Part shown: piece by piece, positions 24,695 through 34,512 of the stretch | Numbering within the stretch: the stretch's first letter is position 1 | Layout of the letters: the number at the start of each line of letters is the position of its first letter | Origin: Flavobacteriaceae bacterium | Lineage (GTDB): Bacteria; Bacteroidota; Bacteroidia; Flavobacteriales; Flavobacteriaceae | Assembly (NCBI GenBank): GCA_024743095.1 | Contig: JANSXF010000020.1 | Span: 1 to 64,000 of the forward strand | DNA: 64,000 nt | Direction: 5' to 3' | The notes under the pieces: generated by a model | The model's database searches: none | Seen by the model: only the letters and a program-made list of their open reading frames with translations | Told to the model about the DNA's origin: nothing | Program-made: the position numbers and the translations under genes

Positions 24695-27600
24695 TTGAAA
24701 AAAGGGGCAAAACCAATACTTAAACCAATACGTTTTAAGTACATCTTCTTTGTTGTTTGTTTGCTGTCCATATCCAACCTATTGGCGCAGCAAACCAACG
24801 AACAGGCTCAGGATTCCGTACGAACAGGAGTTGAGCTTGGCCGCCTTATTCTGGATAATCCTGATAGTATTGTTGCAAAATACACTTACGATCCCAAAAC
24901 TAATACTTACGTCTATACCGAGAGCATTGGTGATTTCAATATAAATTACCCTGTAATACTTACTCCTGAACAGTACTATGATTTGGTGGAGAAGGAGCAG
25001 ATGAAACGCTACTTTAAACAAAAAGGAGACGCATATGCAGGGAAAAAGGCAGGGAGCGAAGAGGCAAGACGAAATCTTTTGCCCAATTTTTATGTGAACA
25101 GTAACTTTTTTGAGACTATTTTCGGGGGAAATACCATAGAGGTGATACCACAAGGGTCGGTTGCCATGGATTTGGGTGTGTTATGGCAAAAAAATGACAA
25201 CCCTGCATTGTCCCCGAGAAACCGAACCAACCTTTCGTTTGATTTTGATCAGCGAATTAGTTTGAGCTTATTGGGAAAAGTTGGGGAGCGTCTTCAAGTG
25301 ACCGCAAATTACGATACAGAGGCCACTTTCGATTTCCAGAATTTGGTCAAGTTGGATTACACGCCGACCGAAGACGATATTCTTCAAAAAATTGAAGTAG
25401 GTAACGTAAGTATGCCGCTCAACAGTTCCTTGATCACCGGTGCGCAAAGTCTGTTCGGTGTAAAAACACAACTTCAATTTGGAAAAACGACCGTTACTGC
25501 TGTTTTCTCTGAACAACGTTCGCAAAACAATACCGTAGTCGCCCAAGGTGGGGGTACGGTGAACGAATTTTCCCTTACGGCCTTGGATTATGATGAGGAC
25601 AGGCACTTTTTCTTGGCACATTATTTCCGTGACAATTACGACCGTGCTTTGCAATTTTATCCTTTTATACAGACCCAGGTACAGATTACACGTTTGGAGG
25701 TATGGGTGACCAACCGAAACCAACAGACTCAAAACGTCCGAAATGTAGTGGCCATCCAGGATTTGGGAGAGGCCATTTCGGATAATACCCGAATCGGGGT
25801 CAATAACGGGGACCCGGCGGGGTTTTACAATCCACAGGCCGTCGCAACCGGACTGCCGCAGAACGGGGCGAACGATTATGACCCCAATCAAATTGGAAGT
25901 GGGGCACTTACCCAGTCCATTCGTGATATAGCTACGGTGGAAGCTGGTTTTAATGTTCCCGGGTATTCTGTAAACCAGGGTTTTGACTACGCTATTTTGG
26001 AAAATGCCAGAAAATTGGAGCCGGGCAGGGATTATGAGTTTGACTCTCAATTGGGTTATATCTCTCTGAGCCAAAGTTTGAGCAATGATGAAGTTTTGGG
26101 TGTGGCCTTCCAGTATACCTTCAATGGGCAGGTGTATCAAGTTGGGGAATTTGCCAACGGTGGCGTGGATGCCACAACAATTCCGCCAAATTCCAATTTG
26201 ATAGAGAACAATGCATTGATTCTAAAGCTGCTCAAGAGCAATATCACCAATGTACAAGACCCTATTTGGGATTTGATGATGAAAAACATCTATTCTACAG
26301 GGGCCTATCAATTGAGCCAAGAAGACTTTAAGCTTAATATTCTTTACTCGGACCCAACACCCAGAAACTATATTACCCCGGTCGACCCGAACGCAGGTTG
26401 GCCCGCAGGTCTACAGGACCAAGTGTTGCTAAATGTATTTAACCTGGACCGTTTGAACACCTATAACGACGTACAGCCAGGGGGGGACGGCTTTTTTGAT
26501 TACGTCGAAGGCATAACGGTAGATTCCCAATCCGGTCGTATTATCTTTACGAAGGTCGAGCCATTTGGGGAGTATCTTTTTGAACTGTTGGGAGGAGGGG
26601 TTTATGATGTGGATAATGATCAGGGCTATAATCCGAACCAACAGCGCTACGTGTTCCGCAATATGTATGCCAAGACCAAGGCTGCCTCGTTACAGGATGC
26701 AGAAAAGAACAGGTTCCAGCTAAAGGGTAAATACACTTCGCAATCCAATAATGGGATTCCCATCGGGGCCTTTAATGTGCCACAAGGTTCGGTTACCGTA
26801 ACCGCAGGTGGCCGCCAATTGCAAGAGGGCATTGATTATACGGTAAACTATCAGGCCGGAACGGTGCAGCTTCTTGACCCAAGTTTGGAAGCTTCCAATA
26901 CGCCTATCAATATTTCGGTGGAGAACAATGCCGTATTCGGTCAACAGACCAGACGTTTTGCAGGGGTGAACGTGGAACACAAATTCAATGATAAATTTGT
27001 TTTGGGGGGAACCTTCCTCAATTTGAACGAGCGTCCCCTGACCCAAAAATCAAATTATGGTATCGAGCCCGTGAACAATACCATTTTTGGACTGAACGGA
27101 AACTTCAGTACCGAAATCCCTTTCTTGACTAGATTGGCCAACAAATTGCCAAACATTGATACGGATGTGCCTTCCAATCTTTCCGTTAGGGGAGAGGTAG
27201 CCTTCTTGAGGCCAAATTCACCGAAAAATGCCGATTTCCAAGGTGAGACAACCACCTATTTAGATGATTTCGAAGGAGCTCAGGCCTTGATAGACATTCG
27301 TTCTTCCCTTGGCTGGACTTTGGCGAGCCCACCAGTCGAATTTTTGAATGATAGAACAGGAATAGATGTTGGGTACGAGCGGGCAAAAATGGCTTGGTAT
27401 ACCATCGACCCTATTTTTTACACCAATCAAAGACCTTCCGGAATGTCCGACAACGACATTTCCTTGAACACAACCCGTAGGGTTTTTATTGATGAAGTTT
27501 TTACGGAAACGGATATTGCCCAAGGACAGACTCAGGTACAAAGCACTTTGGATGTGGTCTATTATCCAAATGCTAAAGGGCCCTATAATGCCAATCCAGG

Positions 27601-30600
27601 TTTTGAGACCGAAACCCCGGAAGCCAAATGGGGTGGAATCATGCGACCGTTGAGCAGTACCAACTTTGAACAATCCAATGTGGAATTTGTTCAATTCTGG
27701 GTGTTGGATCCATATATTGATGGGGAAACCGTTGATGGGAACGCTGGGGAACTGGTTTTCAATTTGGGGAACATCTCCGAGGATATTTTGCCCGATGGGC
27801 GTAAACAATATGAAAACGGGCTGCCGGCAAGCACCAATAATGAAATTCCGAGGGAGACCATATGGGGGCAGGTGCCATCCACGCAATCCTTGGTGTATGC
27901 CTTTGATGCCGACGAGGCCAACAGGTCCGCACAGGATCTTGGTCTGGACGGGTTGGGTGATGCCGAAGAAGCCGCTATATACAATGGTCCCGCAGAGGAT
28001 CCTGCCTTGGATAACTATCAGTATTATTTGAACCGCGAAGGAGGAGTCCTGGAGCGCTATTTGGATTTTAACAATACCCAGGGCAACTCTCCTGTTACCG
28101 TTACAAATACGAATAGGGGTTCCACTACTTTACCGGATGTAGAGGATATTGATAGGGATTTGACCATGAATACGGTGAACAGCTATTACGAATACCGTAT
28201 TCAGATAAAGCCAAATACCACAATTGATGATCAGTACGTGACCGATATCCGTGAAGGACAAACACCTACTCTGCCCAATGGAACACAGTTGAACCGTAGG
28301 TGGATTCAATATAAAATTCCATTGAGTGATTTTACCGATGCCGTGGGCGGAATTTCGGATTTTAGGTCCATTAGCTTTATGCGGATGTATCTTACCGGGT
28401 TCTCGGATGATGTGGTTCTTCGTTTTGCAACCTTGGATTTGGTGCGAGGGGACTGGAGGACCTATACCAGGTCCCTGCAGCCCAATGTGGACAACGACCC
28501 TTCGGATGATGCTACCGTGACCGATGTGAATACGGTGAACATAGAGGAAAATTATGGAAGGCAGCCCATACCATATGTATTGCCTCCAGGAGTTTTCAGG
28601 GAACAGTTGAACAACAACAATACGATTATCCGTCAGAATGAGCAGTCATTGTCCTTTGTGGTGGAAAATTTGGAGTCCCAAGATTCCCGTGGGGTGTTTA
28701 AAAATGTAAATGTGGATGTGCGCCAGTACGAACGTTTGAAAATGTTCATGCACGCCGAAAAAATATTCAATGCCGATTATTCCGATAGTGACACCCCTTT
28801 GGTCGGTTTCTTGAGAATCGGTACCGATTTCTCCGAAAACTTTTACCAAATAGAATTGCCACTTCAATTTACTTCTTTTGGAGCTTCATCTGCAGAAGAG
28901 ATTTGGCCGGATGTCAACGAAATAGATGTTGCGCTAAGGGATTTGAACAAGGTGAAATCAAAAGGGATATCCGATCAGACCCTTGACGAGATCAACTACT
29001 ACGAAATAGTGGATGGCGAGGCTGTTTTGGTAGATGAGTTCGCTCCACGAACTTTGGGCAGGGTTCGTATTGGAATCAGAGGTAACCCATCATTGGGCAG
29101 TATCCGTGGTATGATGGTGGGAATCAAAAACATCGATGATATTCCAGCTCGAGGTGAAGTTTGGTTCAACGAACTTCGCTTGGCGGGATTGGAAAATAAT
29201 GGGGGGTGGGCCGCCACGGCAGCTTTGGACGCCAATATGGCGGATTTTGCGAACGTGACCGCAACAGGAAGCAGAAGTACATCTGGTTTTGGATCTATAG
29301 ATCAGACCCCGACCGAGCGTGCTTTGGAAGATGCCATTTCCTATGATGTGGTGACCAATGTAAACGTGGGCCAATTGTTTCCCAAGAAATGGAACTTGCA
29401 GTTGCCGTTTAATTACGGGATATCGGAAACACTGATCACCCCAGAGTTCGACCCAGTGTATGATGATTTGAGATTGGATGACAGGATTGCTGCAGCTTCG
29501 ACACAAGAGGAGGCGGAAACCATTCAGGAGCAGGCTGAGGATTATACCAAACGCACCAGTATCAATTTGATCGGGGTCAGAAAAAATAGGGGAGAGGAAG
29601 CTGAGGAAAATTTCTTCGATGTAGAAAACTTCACCTTTAATTATTCCTACAATGAAACAGACCATAGGGATTTCGAAGTAGCAGAGCTTCGGGACCAAAA
29701 CGTTTCGACCGGATTCGTCTACAATCATAATTTTAAACCGGCTCCAGTGGCACCATTCGCCAAAAAAGATTCCATGCTCACCGGTAAATATTGGCAATGG
29801 CTCAAGGATTTGAACTTTAATGCCCTGCCAACAAGCTTGTCGGTGAATGCCAATTATAATCGTTCCTTTAATCAACAAAGGTATCGAGATGTGTTGGAAC
29901 CCGGAGTGGATGCGCTACAGTTGCCATTGCTTCAACAGCGTAACTACCTGTTCAATTGGCAATATGCCCTCAACTATAGTTTGTCAAAATCATTACGGTT
30001 GAACCTGACCGCTTCCAACAACAATATTGTTCGCAACTATTTTAATGTTGATGATGACAGGGATTCGGGAATCAATCGGACATTGGACCTTTGGGACGGG
30101 TTCTTCGATATTGGCGAGCCCAACCGACATGCACAGCAAATGCAGTTGAACTATGAGCTGCCGTTCAGCAAGGTTCCGTTCCTCAATTTTATAAATGCAC
30201 AATATACCTACACCAGTAACTTTGATTGGCAACGTGGAGGCGATGCGCTTATAGAGGTTGCCGGGGAAAACATCAACACGGTCCAAAATGCCAGTACCCA
30301 TAATCTGACGGCCAATATGAGCATGCAACGTTTTTATGACTTTTTGGGTCTTAGGAAACGTGATGGAAAAGTAACGTCGAACCAGGCGGCGATAAGAAGG
30401 GACAAAGCAGGTAATCCTGCTAATGGTGAAGATGCCGAAGGGCCGCGAAAAACCGGTAAGGGCTTCAATACCTTGGTAGATATCGTAACCATGGTAAAAC
30501 GGGTCAATGTCAATTACAGCGAAAACCGGGGAACGGTATTGCCAGGTTATACGCAATCCATTGGGTTTATCGGAACCTCCCGGCCAACGTTGGGCTTTGT

Positions 30601-31798
30601 TTTTGGAAGTCAGGCCGATGTAAGGTTCGAGGCGGCGCGTAGGGGTTGGTTGACGGATTATCCAGAGTACAGCAACCAATTTATGCAGAACACCAACAGG
30701 CAGTTGAATGTTACCGCTACGGCCCAGCCTACACAAGATTTGACAATCGACCTAACGGCAGATAGAAATTTTATGAGTTCATCCCAAGAGACCTATAGTC
30801 CTGGGGATTGGGCAAATGGACAGCCTGGGTTGATCAACGAGATGGGGAACTTCAGCATCTCAACGATGATGATCGGAACCGTATTCAGCAAAAGTGATGA
30901 ATTTGATTCCGAGACTTTCGAGCGGTTCAAGCAAAATAGGATTACCATTGCCAACCGGTTGGTGGCGGACAGGGGAGAGAATCCAGGTCAGTTGGACGAG
31001 GATGGATTCCCTGAGCGCTATGGCAAAACACAGCAGGATGTATTGCTTCCGGCTTTCTTTGCTGCCTACACCGGGCAAGATGCTGAACGCGTAAACATGG
31101 ATGCGTTCCGCGAAATCCCGATTCCCAACTGGAACATTAAGTATACCGGTTTAATGAAAAACCGATGGTTCAAAAAGAAATTCAAGCGATTCTCCTTGAG
31201 CCACGGGTATCGTGCTGCTTATAGTGTGAACTCCTTTCAGACCAATTTAGAGCGCCAGAACACTGCTCTGGATTCTGAGACGGGTGATTGGCTTCCCAAA
31301 ACATTGATCAATAACGTGGTGCTTACGGATGAGTTCAATCCGCTGATGCGTGTAGATTTTGAGATGCAAAATTCGTTCAGCTTCTTGGCCGAGATGAGAA
31401 CCAGTAGGACTTTGTCCCTAAGTTTTGATAATAATCTTTTGACGGAGATTAATGGAAACGAGTATACACTTGGTCTTGGTTATCGCTTCAAGGATGTGAA
31501 GTTCGTGACCAATATTGGTGGGGAGAAAACACGTTTAAAAGGGGATTTGAACCTGAAGGCGGACCTTTCACTCCGTGATAATATCACCATCATCCGTAAT
31601 TTGGATATCAATAACAATCAAATTACCTCGGGCCAACGGTTGATGTCCATAAAATTCACTGCCGATTATGCCCTTAGCAAAAGTTTGAACGCCCTGTTTT
31701 TCTACGATCATTCTTTCTCGGAGTTTGCGGTATCCACTGCATTTCCGCAGACTACCATCAATACGGGCTTTACCTTGCGCTACAACTTCGGAAACTAG
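24695..31798 (+). CDS. sprA: T9SS outer membrane translocon protein SprA
   Basis: The giant outer membrane beta-barrel that forms the type IX secretion channel and is needed for gliding; 2367 residues, the expected size. The signal peptide runs to about residue 32 (FVVCLLSISNLLAQ). The body shows long runs of alternating strands, a plug-like repeated motif (QGSVTVTAGGRQLQEGIDYTV in part) and a C-terminal aromatic-rich barrel ending in TGFTLRYNFGN with tract INTGFTLRYNFGN typical of SprA. The only possible initiator near the signal peptide is the TTG at 24695; no ATG exists between the ruvA stop and the hydrophobic core. It works with PorP/SprF-like partners, of which two are encoded at 53406 and 63265. 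Confidence 0.94.
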   Translation: MKKGAKPILKPIRFKYIFFVVCLLSISNLLAQQTNEQAQDSVRTGVELGRLILDNPDSIVAKYTYDPKTNTYVYTESIGDFNINYPVILTPEQYYDLVEKEQMKRYFKQKGDAYAGKKAGSEEARRNLLPNFYVNSNFFETIFGGNTIEVIPQGSVAMDLGVLWQKNDNPALSPRNRTNLSFDFDQRISLSLLGKVGERLQVTANYDTEATFDFQNLVKLDYTPTEDDILQKIEVGNVSMPLNSSLITGAQSLFGVKTQLQFGKTTVTAVFSEQRSQNNTVVAQGGGTVNEFSLTALDYDEDRHFFLAHYFRDNYDRALQFYPFIQTQVQITRLEVWVTNRNQQTQNVRNVVAIQDLGEAISDNTRIGVNNGDPAGFYNPQAVATGLPQNGANDYDPNQIGSGALTQSIRDIATVEAGFNVPGYSVNQGFDYAILENARKLEPGRDYEFDSQLGYISLSQSLSNDEVLGVAFQYTFNGQVYQVGEFANGGVDATTIPPNSNLIENNALILKLLKSNITNVQDPIWDLMMKNIYSTGAYQLSQEDFKLNILYSDPTPRNYITPVDPNAGWPAGLQDQVLLNVFNLDRLNTYNDVQPGGDGFFDYVEGITVDSQSGRIIFTKVEPFGEYLFELLGGGVYDVDNDQGYNPNQQRYVFRNMYAKTKAASLQDAEKNRFQLKGKYTSQSNNGIPIGAFNVPQGSVTVTAGGRQLQEGIDYTVNYQAGTVQLLDPSLEASNTPINISVENNAVFGQQTRRFAGVNVEHKFNDKFVLGGTFLNLNERPLTQKSNYGIEPVNNTIFGLNGNFSTEIPFLTRLANKLPNIDTDVPSNLSVRGEVAFLRPNSPKNADFQGETTTYLDDFEGAQALIDIRSSLGWTLASPPVEFLNDRTGIDVGYERAKMAWYTIDPIFYTNQRPSGMSDNDISLNTTRRVFIDEVFTETDIAQGQTQVQSTLDVVYYPNAKGPYNANPGFETETPEAKWGGIMRPLSSTNFEQSNVEFVQFWVLDPYIDGETVDGNAGELVFNLGNISEDILPDGRKQYENGLPASTNNEIPRETIWGQVPSTQSLVYAFDADEANRSAQDLGLDGLGDAEEAAIYNGPAEDPALDNYQYYLNREGGVLERYLDFNNTQGNSPVTVTNTNRGSTTLPDVEDIDRDLTMNTVNSYYEYRIQIKPNTTIDDQYVTDIREGQTPTLPNGTQLNRRWIQYKIPLSDFTDAVGGISDFRSISFMRMYLTGFSDDVVLRFATLDLVRGDWRTYTRSLQPNVDNDPSDDATVTDVNTVNIEENYGRQPIPYVLPPGVFREQLNNNNTIIRQNEQSLSFVVENLESQDSRGVFKNVNVDVRQYERLKMFMHAEKIFNADYSDSDTPLVGFLRIGTDFSENFYQIELPLQFTSFGASSAEEIWPDVNEIDVALRDLNKVKSKGISDQTLDEINYYEIVDGEAVLVDEFAPRTLGRVRIGIRGNPSLGSIRGMMVGIKNIDDIPARGEVWFNELRLAGLENNGGWAATAALDANMADFANVTATGSRSTSGFGSIDQTPTERALEDAISYDVVTNVNVGQLFPKKWNLQLPFNYGISETLITPEFDPVYDDLRLDDRIAAASTQEEAETIQEQAEDYTKRTSINLIGVRKNRGEEAEENFFDVENFTFNYSYNETDHRDFEVAELRDQNVSTGFVYNHNFKPAPVAPFAKKDSMLTGKYWQWLKDLNFNALPTSLSVNANYNRSFNQQRYRDVLEPGVDALQLPLLQQRNYLFNWQYALNYSLSKSLRLNLTASNNNIVRNYFNVDDDRDSGINRTLDLWDGFFDIGEPNRHAQQMQLNYELPFSKVPFLNFINAQYTYTSNFDWQRGGDALIEVAGENINTVQNASTHNLTANMSMQRFYDFLGLRKRDGKVTSNQAAIRRDKAGNPANGEDAEGPRKTGKGFNTLVDIVTMVKRVNVNYSENRGTVLPGYTQSIGFIGTSRPTLGFVFGSQADVRFEAARRGWLTDYPEYSNQFMQNTNRQLNVTATAQPTQDLTIDLTADRNFMSSSQETYSPGDWANGQPGLINEMGNFSISTMMIGTVFSKSDEFDSETFERFKQNRITIANRLVADRGENPGQLDEDGFPERYGKTQQDVLLPAFFAAYTGQDAERVNMDAFREIPIPNWNIKYTGLMKNRWFKKKFKRFSLSHGYRAAYSVNSFQTNLERQNTALDSETGDWLPKTLINNVVLTDEFNPLMRVDFEMQNSFSFLAEMRTSRTLSLSFDNNLLTEINGNEYTLGLGYRFKDVKFVTNIGGEKTRLKGDLNLKADLSLRDNITIIRNLDINNNQITSGQRLMSIKFTADYALSKSLNALFFYDHSFSEFAVSTAFPQTTINTGFTLRYNFGN

Positions 31799-31843
31799 AA
31801 AACGCCCTATATTTGTTTATACGTCATTTTGAGGCAAAGTTTC

Positions 31844-31875
31844 TTTGAAAAGCTTTCCGCAATCTGTTACATTTG
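31844..31875 (+). promoter_or_regulatory. gcvH promoter
   Basis: TTTG (31844-31847), 20 bases, then TACATTTG (31868-31875); both elements match the Bacteroidota consensus. It would start transcription about 22 bases before the gcvH ATG. Confidence 0.7.
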
Positions 31876-31903
31876 CCCATCGACTAATTCAAATACATTA
31901 GCA

Positions 31904-32284
31904 ATGAACATACCATCAGAATTAAAGTACACAAAGGACCATGAGTGGGTCAAGATAGATGGAGATATCGCAACCGTTGGAATCACGGATTTTGCCCAGA
32001 GCGAACTAGGGGATATCGTTTACGTGGAAGTGGAAACTTTGGATGAAACCTTGGACAAAGAGGAGGTTTTTGGAACAGTTGAGGCCGTGAAGACCGTTTC
32101 CGATTTGTTTTTGCCGTTGAGCGGTGAAATCGTAGAGTTCAATGAAGCATTGGAAGATGAACCTGAAAAGGTGAATTCCGACCCTTATGGCGATGGCTGG
32201 ATGGTGAAAATAAAAATAACTGAGCCTTCCGAGGTGGAAGAACTCATGAGTGCCGACGATTACAAGGCATTGATAGGTGCTTAA
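31904..32284 (+). CDS. gcvH: Glycine cleavage system H protein
   Basis: Lipoyl carrier of the glycine cleavage system, 126 residues. The lipoylated lysine is K63 in [15 protein letters not shown], with the usual preceding HEWV and [17 protein letters not shown] segments. I use ATG 31904 ([15 protein letters not shown]); the longer frame from 31829 lies over the promoter. The P and T subunits are not nearby. It overlaps the following VanZ-like gene by 8 bases, so the two are probably translated together. Confidence 0.95.
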   Translation: MNIPSELKYTKDHEWVKIDGDIATVGITDFAQSELGDIVYVEVETLDETLDKEEVFGTVEAVKTVSDLFLPLSGEIVEFNEALEDEPEKVNSDPYGDGWMVKIKITEPSEVEELMSADDYKALIGA

Positions 32285-32684
32285 AAAAAATATATACACC
32301 ATATTGTTTATAAGCTGGGCGGCGATCATCACAATGCTCAGCTTATTTTCTTTCTCGGAAATGGATTTGGATACTGGAAACCTTAATATTCCATATGCCG
32401 ATAAAATCACCCATTTTATATTTTATTTGGGGTTCGCTACTATGGGAAGCCTAAGTTTACGGGAAAGAACCTCGGGAGGTCTTGGATTGGGAAAAACCTT
32501 GTTTATTGTTTTGGTTTTTGCTATATTATATGGAATACTGATCGAGGTGTTGCAATATACGGTCACTATAGATCGAATGGCCGAATTTGGCGATGTTTTG
32601 GCAAATACATTGGGAGCATTTGCAGGAATTGGACTGATTCGGTGGATTTTTTCTAAGAAAAACCCGTTAAAATGGAAATTTTAA
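32277..32684 (+). CDS. VanZ family membrane protein
   Basis: Small integral membrane protein of 135 residues with four helices (about 6-24, 41-59, 74-94, 108-125). VanZ-family signatures are visible: [16 protein letters not shown] and the acidic-histidine-poor [31 protein letters not shown] segments (in part). VanZ of enterococci gives teicoplanin resistance; for most relatives the function is unknown. The GTG at 32277 overlaps the end of gcvH by 8 bases, which supports that start. The gcvH-vanZ-tonB order recurs in Flavobacteriia. Confidence 0.75.
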   Translation: MLKKNIYTILFISWAAIITMLSLFSFSEMDLDTGNLNIPYADKITHFIFYLGFATMGSLSLRERTSGGLGLGKTLFIVLVFAILYGILIEVLQYTVTIDRMAEFGDVLANTLGAFAGIGLIRWIFSKKNPLKWKF

Positions 32685-32747
32685 TTGTTTATTTAACCAA
32701 TTAATAATTAAATTAGCAAACACTAAATTTAGAAAAGGAGAAAAAGG

Positions 32748-33452
32748 ATGGAACCAAAAAAGAACCCGAAAGCAGACGTAGGAAGGAACAGTGCCCTATA
32801 TTTCGTTATAGGATTGGCCGCTGTTTTGGCATTGGTATACGGAGCCATGGAGTGGAAAAAATATGACAAGGTCAATGATTACGACATTTCTATGAATGTT
32901 GAGGATCAGTTGGACGAAGAAGTGCCAATGACCGAACAGATCAAGACTCCGCCACCACCACCGCCACCTGCAGCCCCCGAAGTTATCGAGGTTGTGGAAG
33001 ATGAAGAGGAAGTTGAGGAAACAGTGATCGAATCTACTGAAACTAGCCAAGAGGAAGAAGTAATCGAAATCGAGGAAGTTGAAGTGGAAGAAGTGGAGGA
33101 AGATATTTCGGTTCCCTTTGCAGTTATTGAAGACGTGCCAGTATTCCCTGGTTGTGAAAACGCCAAGGATAAAAAGGCTTGTTTCCAAGAACAAATGCAA
33201 GCCCACATTCGTAAAAACTTCCGTTACCCGGAAATTGCCCAAGAAATGGGTGTTCAAGGTAGGGTGAGTGTAATTTTTGTTATCCAGAAAGACGGAAGTA
33301 TCGGAAACATTAGGATGCGTGGACCGGACAAAAACTTGGAGGCTGAGGCGATGAGAATTATCCAAAAATTGCCTAAGATGACCCCTGGTAAACAAAGAGG
33401 TAGACCGGTAAAGGTTCCTTTCAGTATCCCAATTACATTTAAGCTTCAGTAA
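32748..33452 (+). CDS. Energy transducer TonB
   Basis: Links the inner membrane proton force to outer membrane TonB-dependent receptors. 234 residues: one membrane helix about 17-35, a run of seven prolines near 67-73, a strongly acidic linker (about 80-118, mostly Glu, Val and Ile), and a C-terminal TonB domain about 125-234 (FPGCENAKDKKACF, FRYPEIAQEMGVQGRVSV, PFSIPITFKLQ). The cysteine pair CENAKDKKAC is common in Bacteroidota TonB proteins. No exbB or exbD lies nearby. A strong Shine-Dalgarno (AAGGAG) sits 7 bases before the ATG. Confidence 0.9.
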   Translation: MEPKKNPKADVGRNSALYFVIGLAAVLALVYGAMEWKKYDKVNDYDISMNVEDQLDEEVPMTEQIKTPPPPPPPAAPEVIEVVEDEEEVEETVIESTETSQEEEVIEIEEVEVEEVEEDISVPFAVIEDVPVFPGCENAKDKKACFQEQMQAHIRKNFRYPEIAQEMGVQGRVSVIFVIQKDGSIGNIRMRGPDKNLEAEAMRIIQKLPKMTPGKQRGRPVKVPFSIPITFKLQ

Positions 33453-33484
33453 AATTTATATAATTCCTATCGAGGAGGGAATGG

Positions 33485-33518
33485 AAAAAGCCCTGATGGA
33501 AACGTCAGGGCTTTTTTT
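33485..33518 (+). terminator. Rho-independent terminator after tonB
   Basis: AAAAAGCCCTGA and TCAGGGCTTTTTTT form a G+C-rich stem with an 8-nt loop and a T-run, 33 bases after the tonB stop. Confidence 0.88.
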
Positions 33519-33557
33519 ATACATTTAAATACTGGAATCATAAAACTTTAGCTTTGG

Positions 33558-33588
33558 TTGCAAAAGATATGCGCTGGCGTTATCTTTG
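33558..33588 (+). promoter_or_regulatory. cyoE promoter with inverted repeat over the -7 element
   Basis: GTTG (33557-33560), 20 bases, then TATCTTTG (33581-33588), a perfect -7 element. A perfect inverted repeat GCTGGC (33573-33578) N9 GCCAGC (33588-33593) embraces the -7 element and could be an operator. Leader about 14 bases. Confidence 0.6.
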
Positions 33589-33607
33589 CCAGCCAATAAT
33601 GTAGTGG

Positions 33608-34510
33608 ATGAAATCTGCCGTAGGTTCAGTAAAGAATAATACCCTTTCCATAGTATTTTCCGACTTTAAGGAGATTACCAAGGCCAAACTTGCCGTAAGT
33701 GTGGTCTTCTCTTCGATCGCGGGATATTTTCTGGGTGCCTATCAAGTCGATTTGGTTTCCCTGCTTTTGTTGATGTTCGGGGGGTACTGCATGGTAGGGG
33801 CCTCAAATGCCTATAATCAAATTATAGAAAAGGACCTTGACGCTTTAATGAAGCGTACCCGGAACCGCCCCATTCCCTCGGGAAGAATGAGCGTGAGGAC
33901 CGCATTGATCATTGCAGTCACGTTAACAGTGCTGGGAGTTTTGGCTTTGCTTGCACTTAGCCCTAAAACGGCGATGTTCGGTGCTATATCCATTTTTTTG
34001 TACACCAGTGTTTATACACCGCTGAAAACAAAATCCCCACTTTCGGTATTTGTTGGTGCCTTTCCCGGGGCCATACCATTTATGTTGGGATGGGTAGCAG
34101 CGACCGATGATTTTGGTATTGAACCCGGCACCTTATTTATGATCCAATTTTTTTGGCAGTTTCCACACTTTTGGGCCTTGGGCTGGATGTTGGATGACGA
34201 CTATAAGCAAGCAGGATTTAAAATGTTGCCCACAGGAAACAGGGACAAGGGTACGGCACTTCAGATAATATTGTATACCATCTGGATGATAGTGATCTCC
34301 ATTGTGCCGGCTTTTGGTTTTACGGGAAGGTTGCATCTTTCCATTCCCGCGGCGATCATTGTATTGTTGTCCGGATTGGTCATGTTGCTTTTTGCGTTCA
34401 AACTATATGAAAATAGGGACAATGCATCGGCCAGAAAATTGATGTTGGCCAGTGTCACATATATATCATTGATTCAGGTAGTGTACGTATTAGATAAGTT
34501 TATAAGTTAA
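33608..34510 (+). CDS. cyoE: Haem O synthase (protoheme IX farnesyltransferase)
   Basis: UbiA-family membrane enzyme that adds the farnesyl chain to haem B, giving haem O, the precursor of haem A for the oxidase encoded at 9606-12590. 300 residues, about nine helices. The prenyl-diphosphate site NAYNQIIEKDLDALMKRT holds the N-x3-D-x3-D pattern, followed by RNRPIPSGRMS; the second acidic site is in LDDDYKQAGFKMLP. It leads the second oxidase operon, 2 bases before the subunit III-like gene. The name ctaB is equally used. Confidence 0.94.
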   Translation: MKSAVGSVKNNTLSIVFSDFKEITKAKLAVSVVFSSIAGYFLGAYQVDLVSLLLLMFGGYCMVGASNAYNQIIEKDLDALMKRTRNRPIPSGRMSVRTALIIAVTLTVLGVLALLALSPKTAMFGAISIFLYTSVYTPLKTKSPLSVFVGAFPGAIPFMLGWVAATDDFGIEPGTLFMIQFFWQFPHFWALGWMLDDDYKQAGFKMLPTGNRDKGTALQIILYTIWMIVISIVPAFGFTGRLHLSIPAAIIVLLSGLVMLLFAFKLYENRDNASARKLMLASVTYISLIQVVYVLDKFIS

Positions 34511-34512
34511 AA

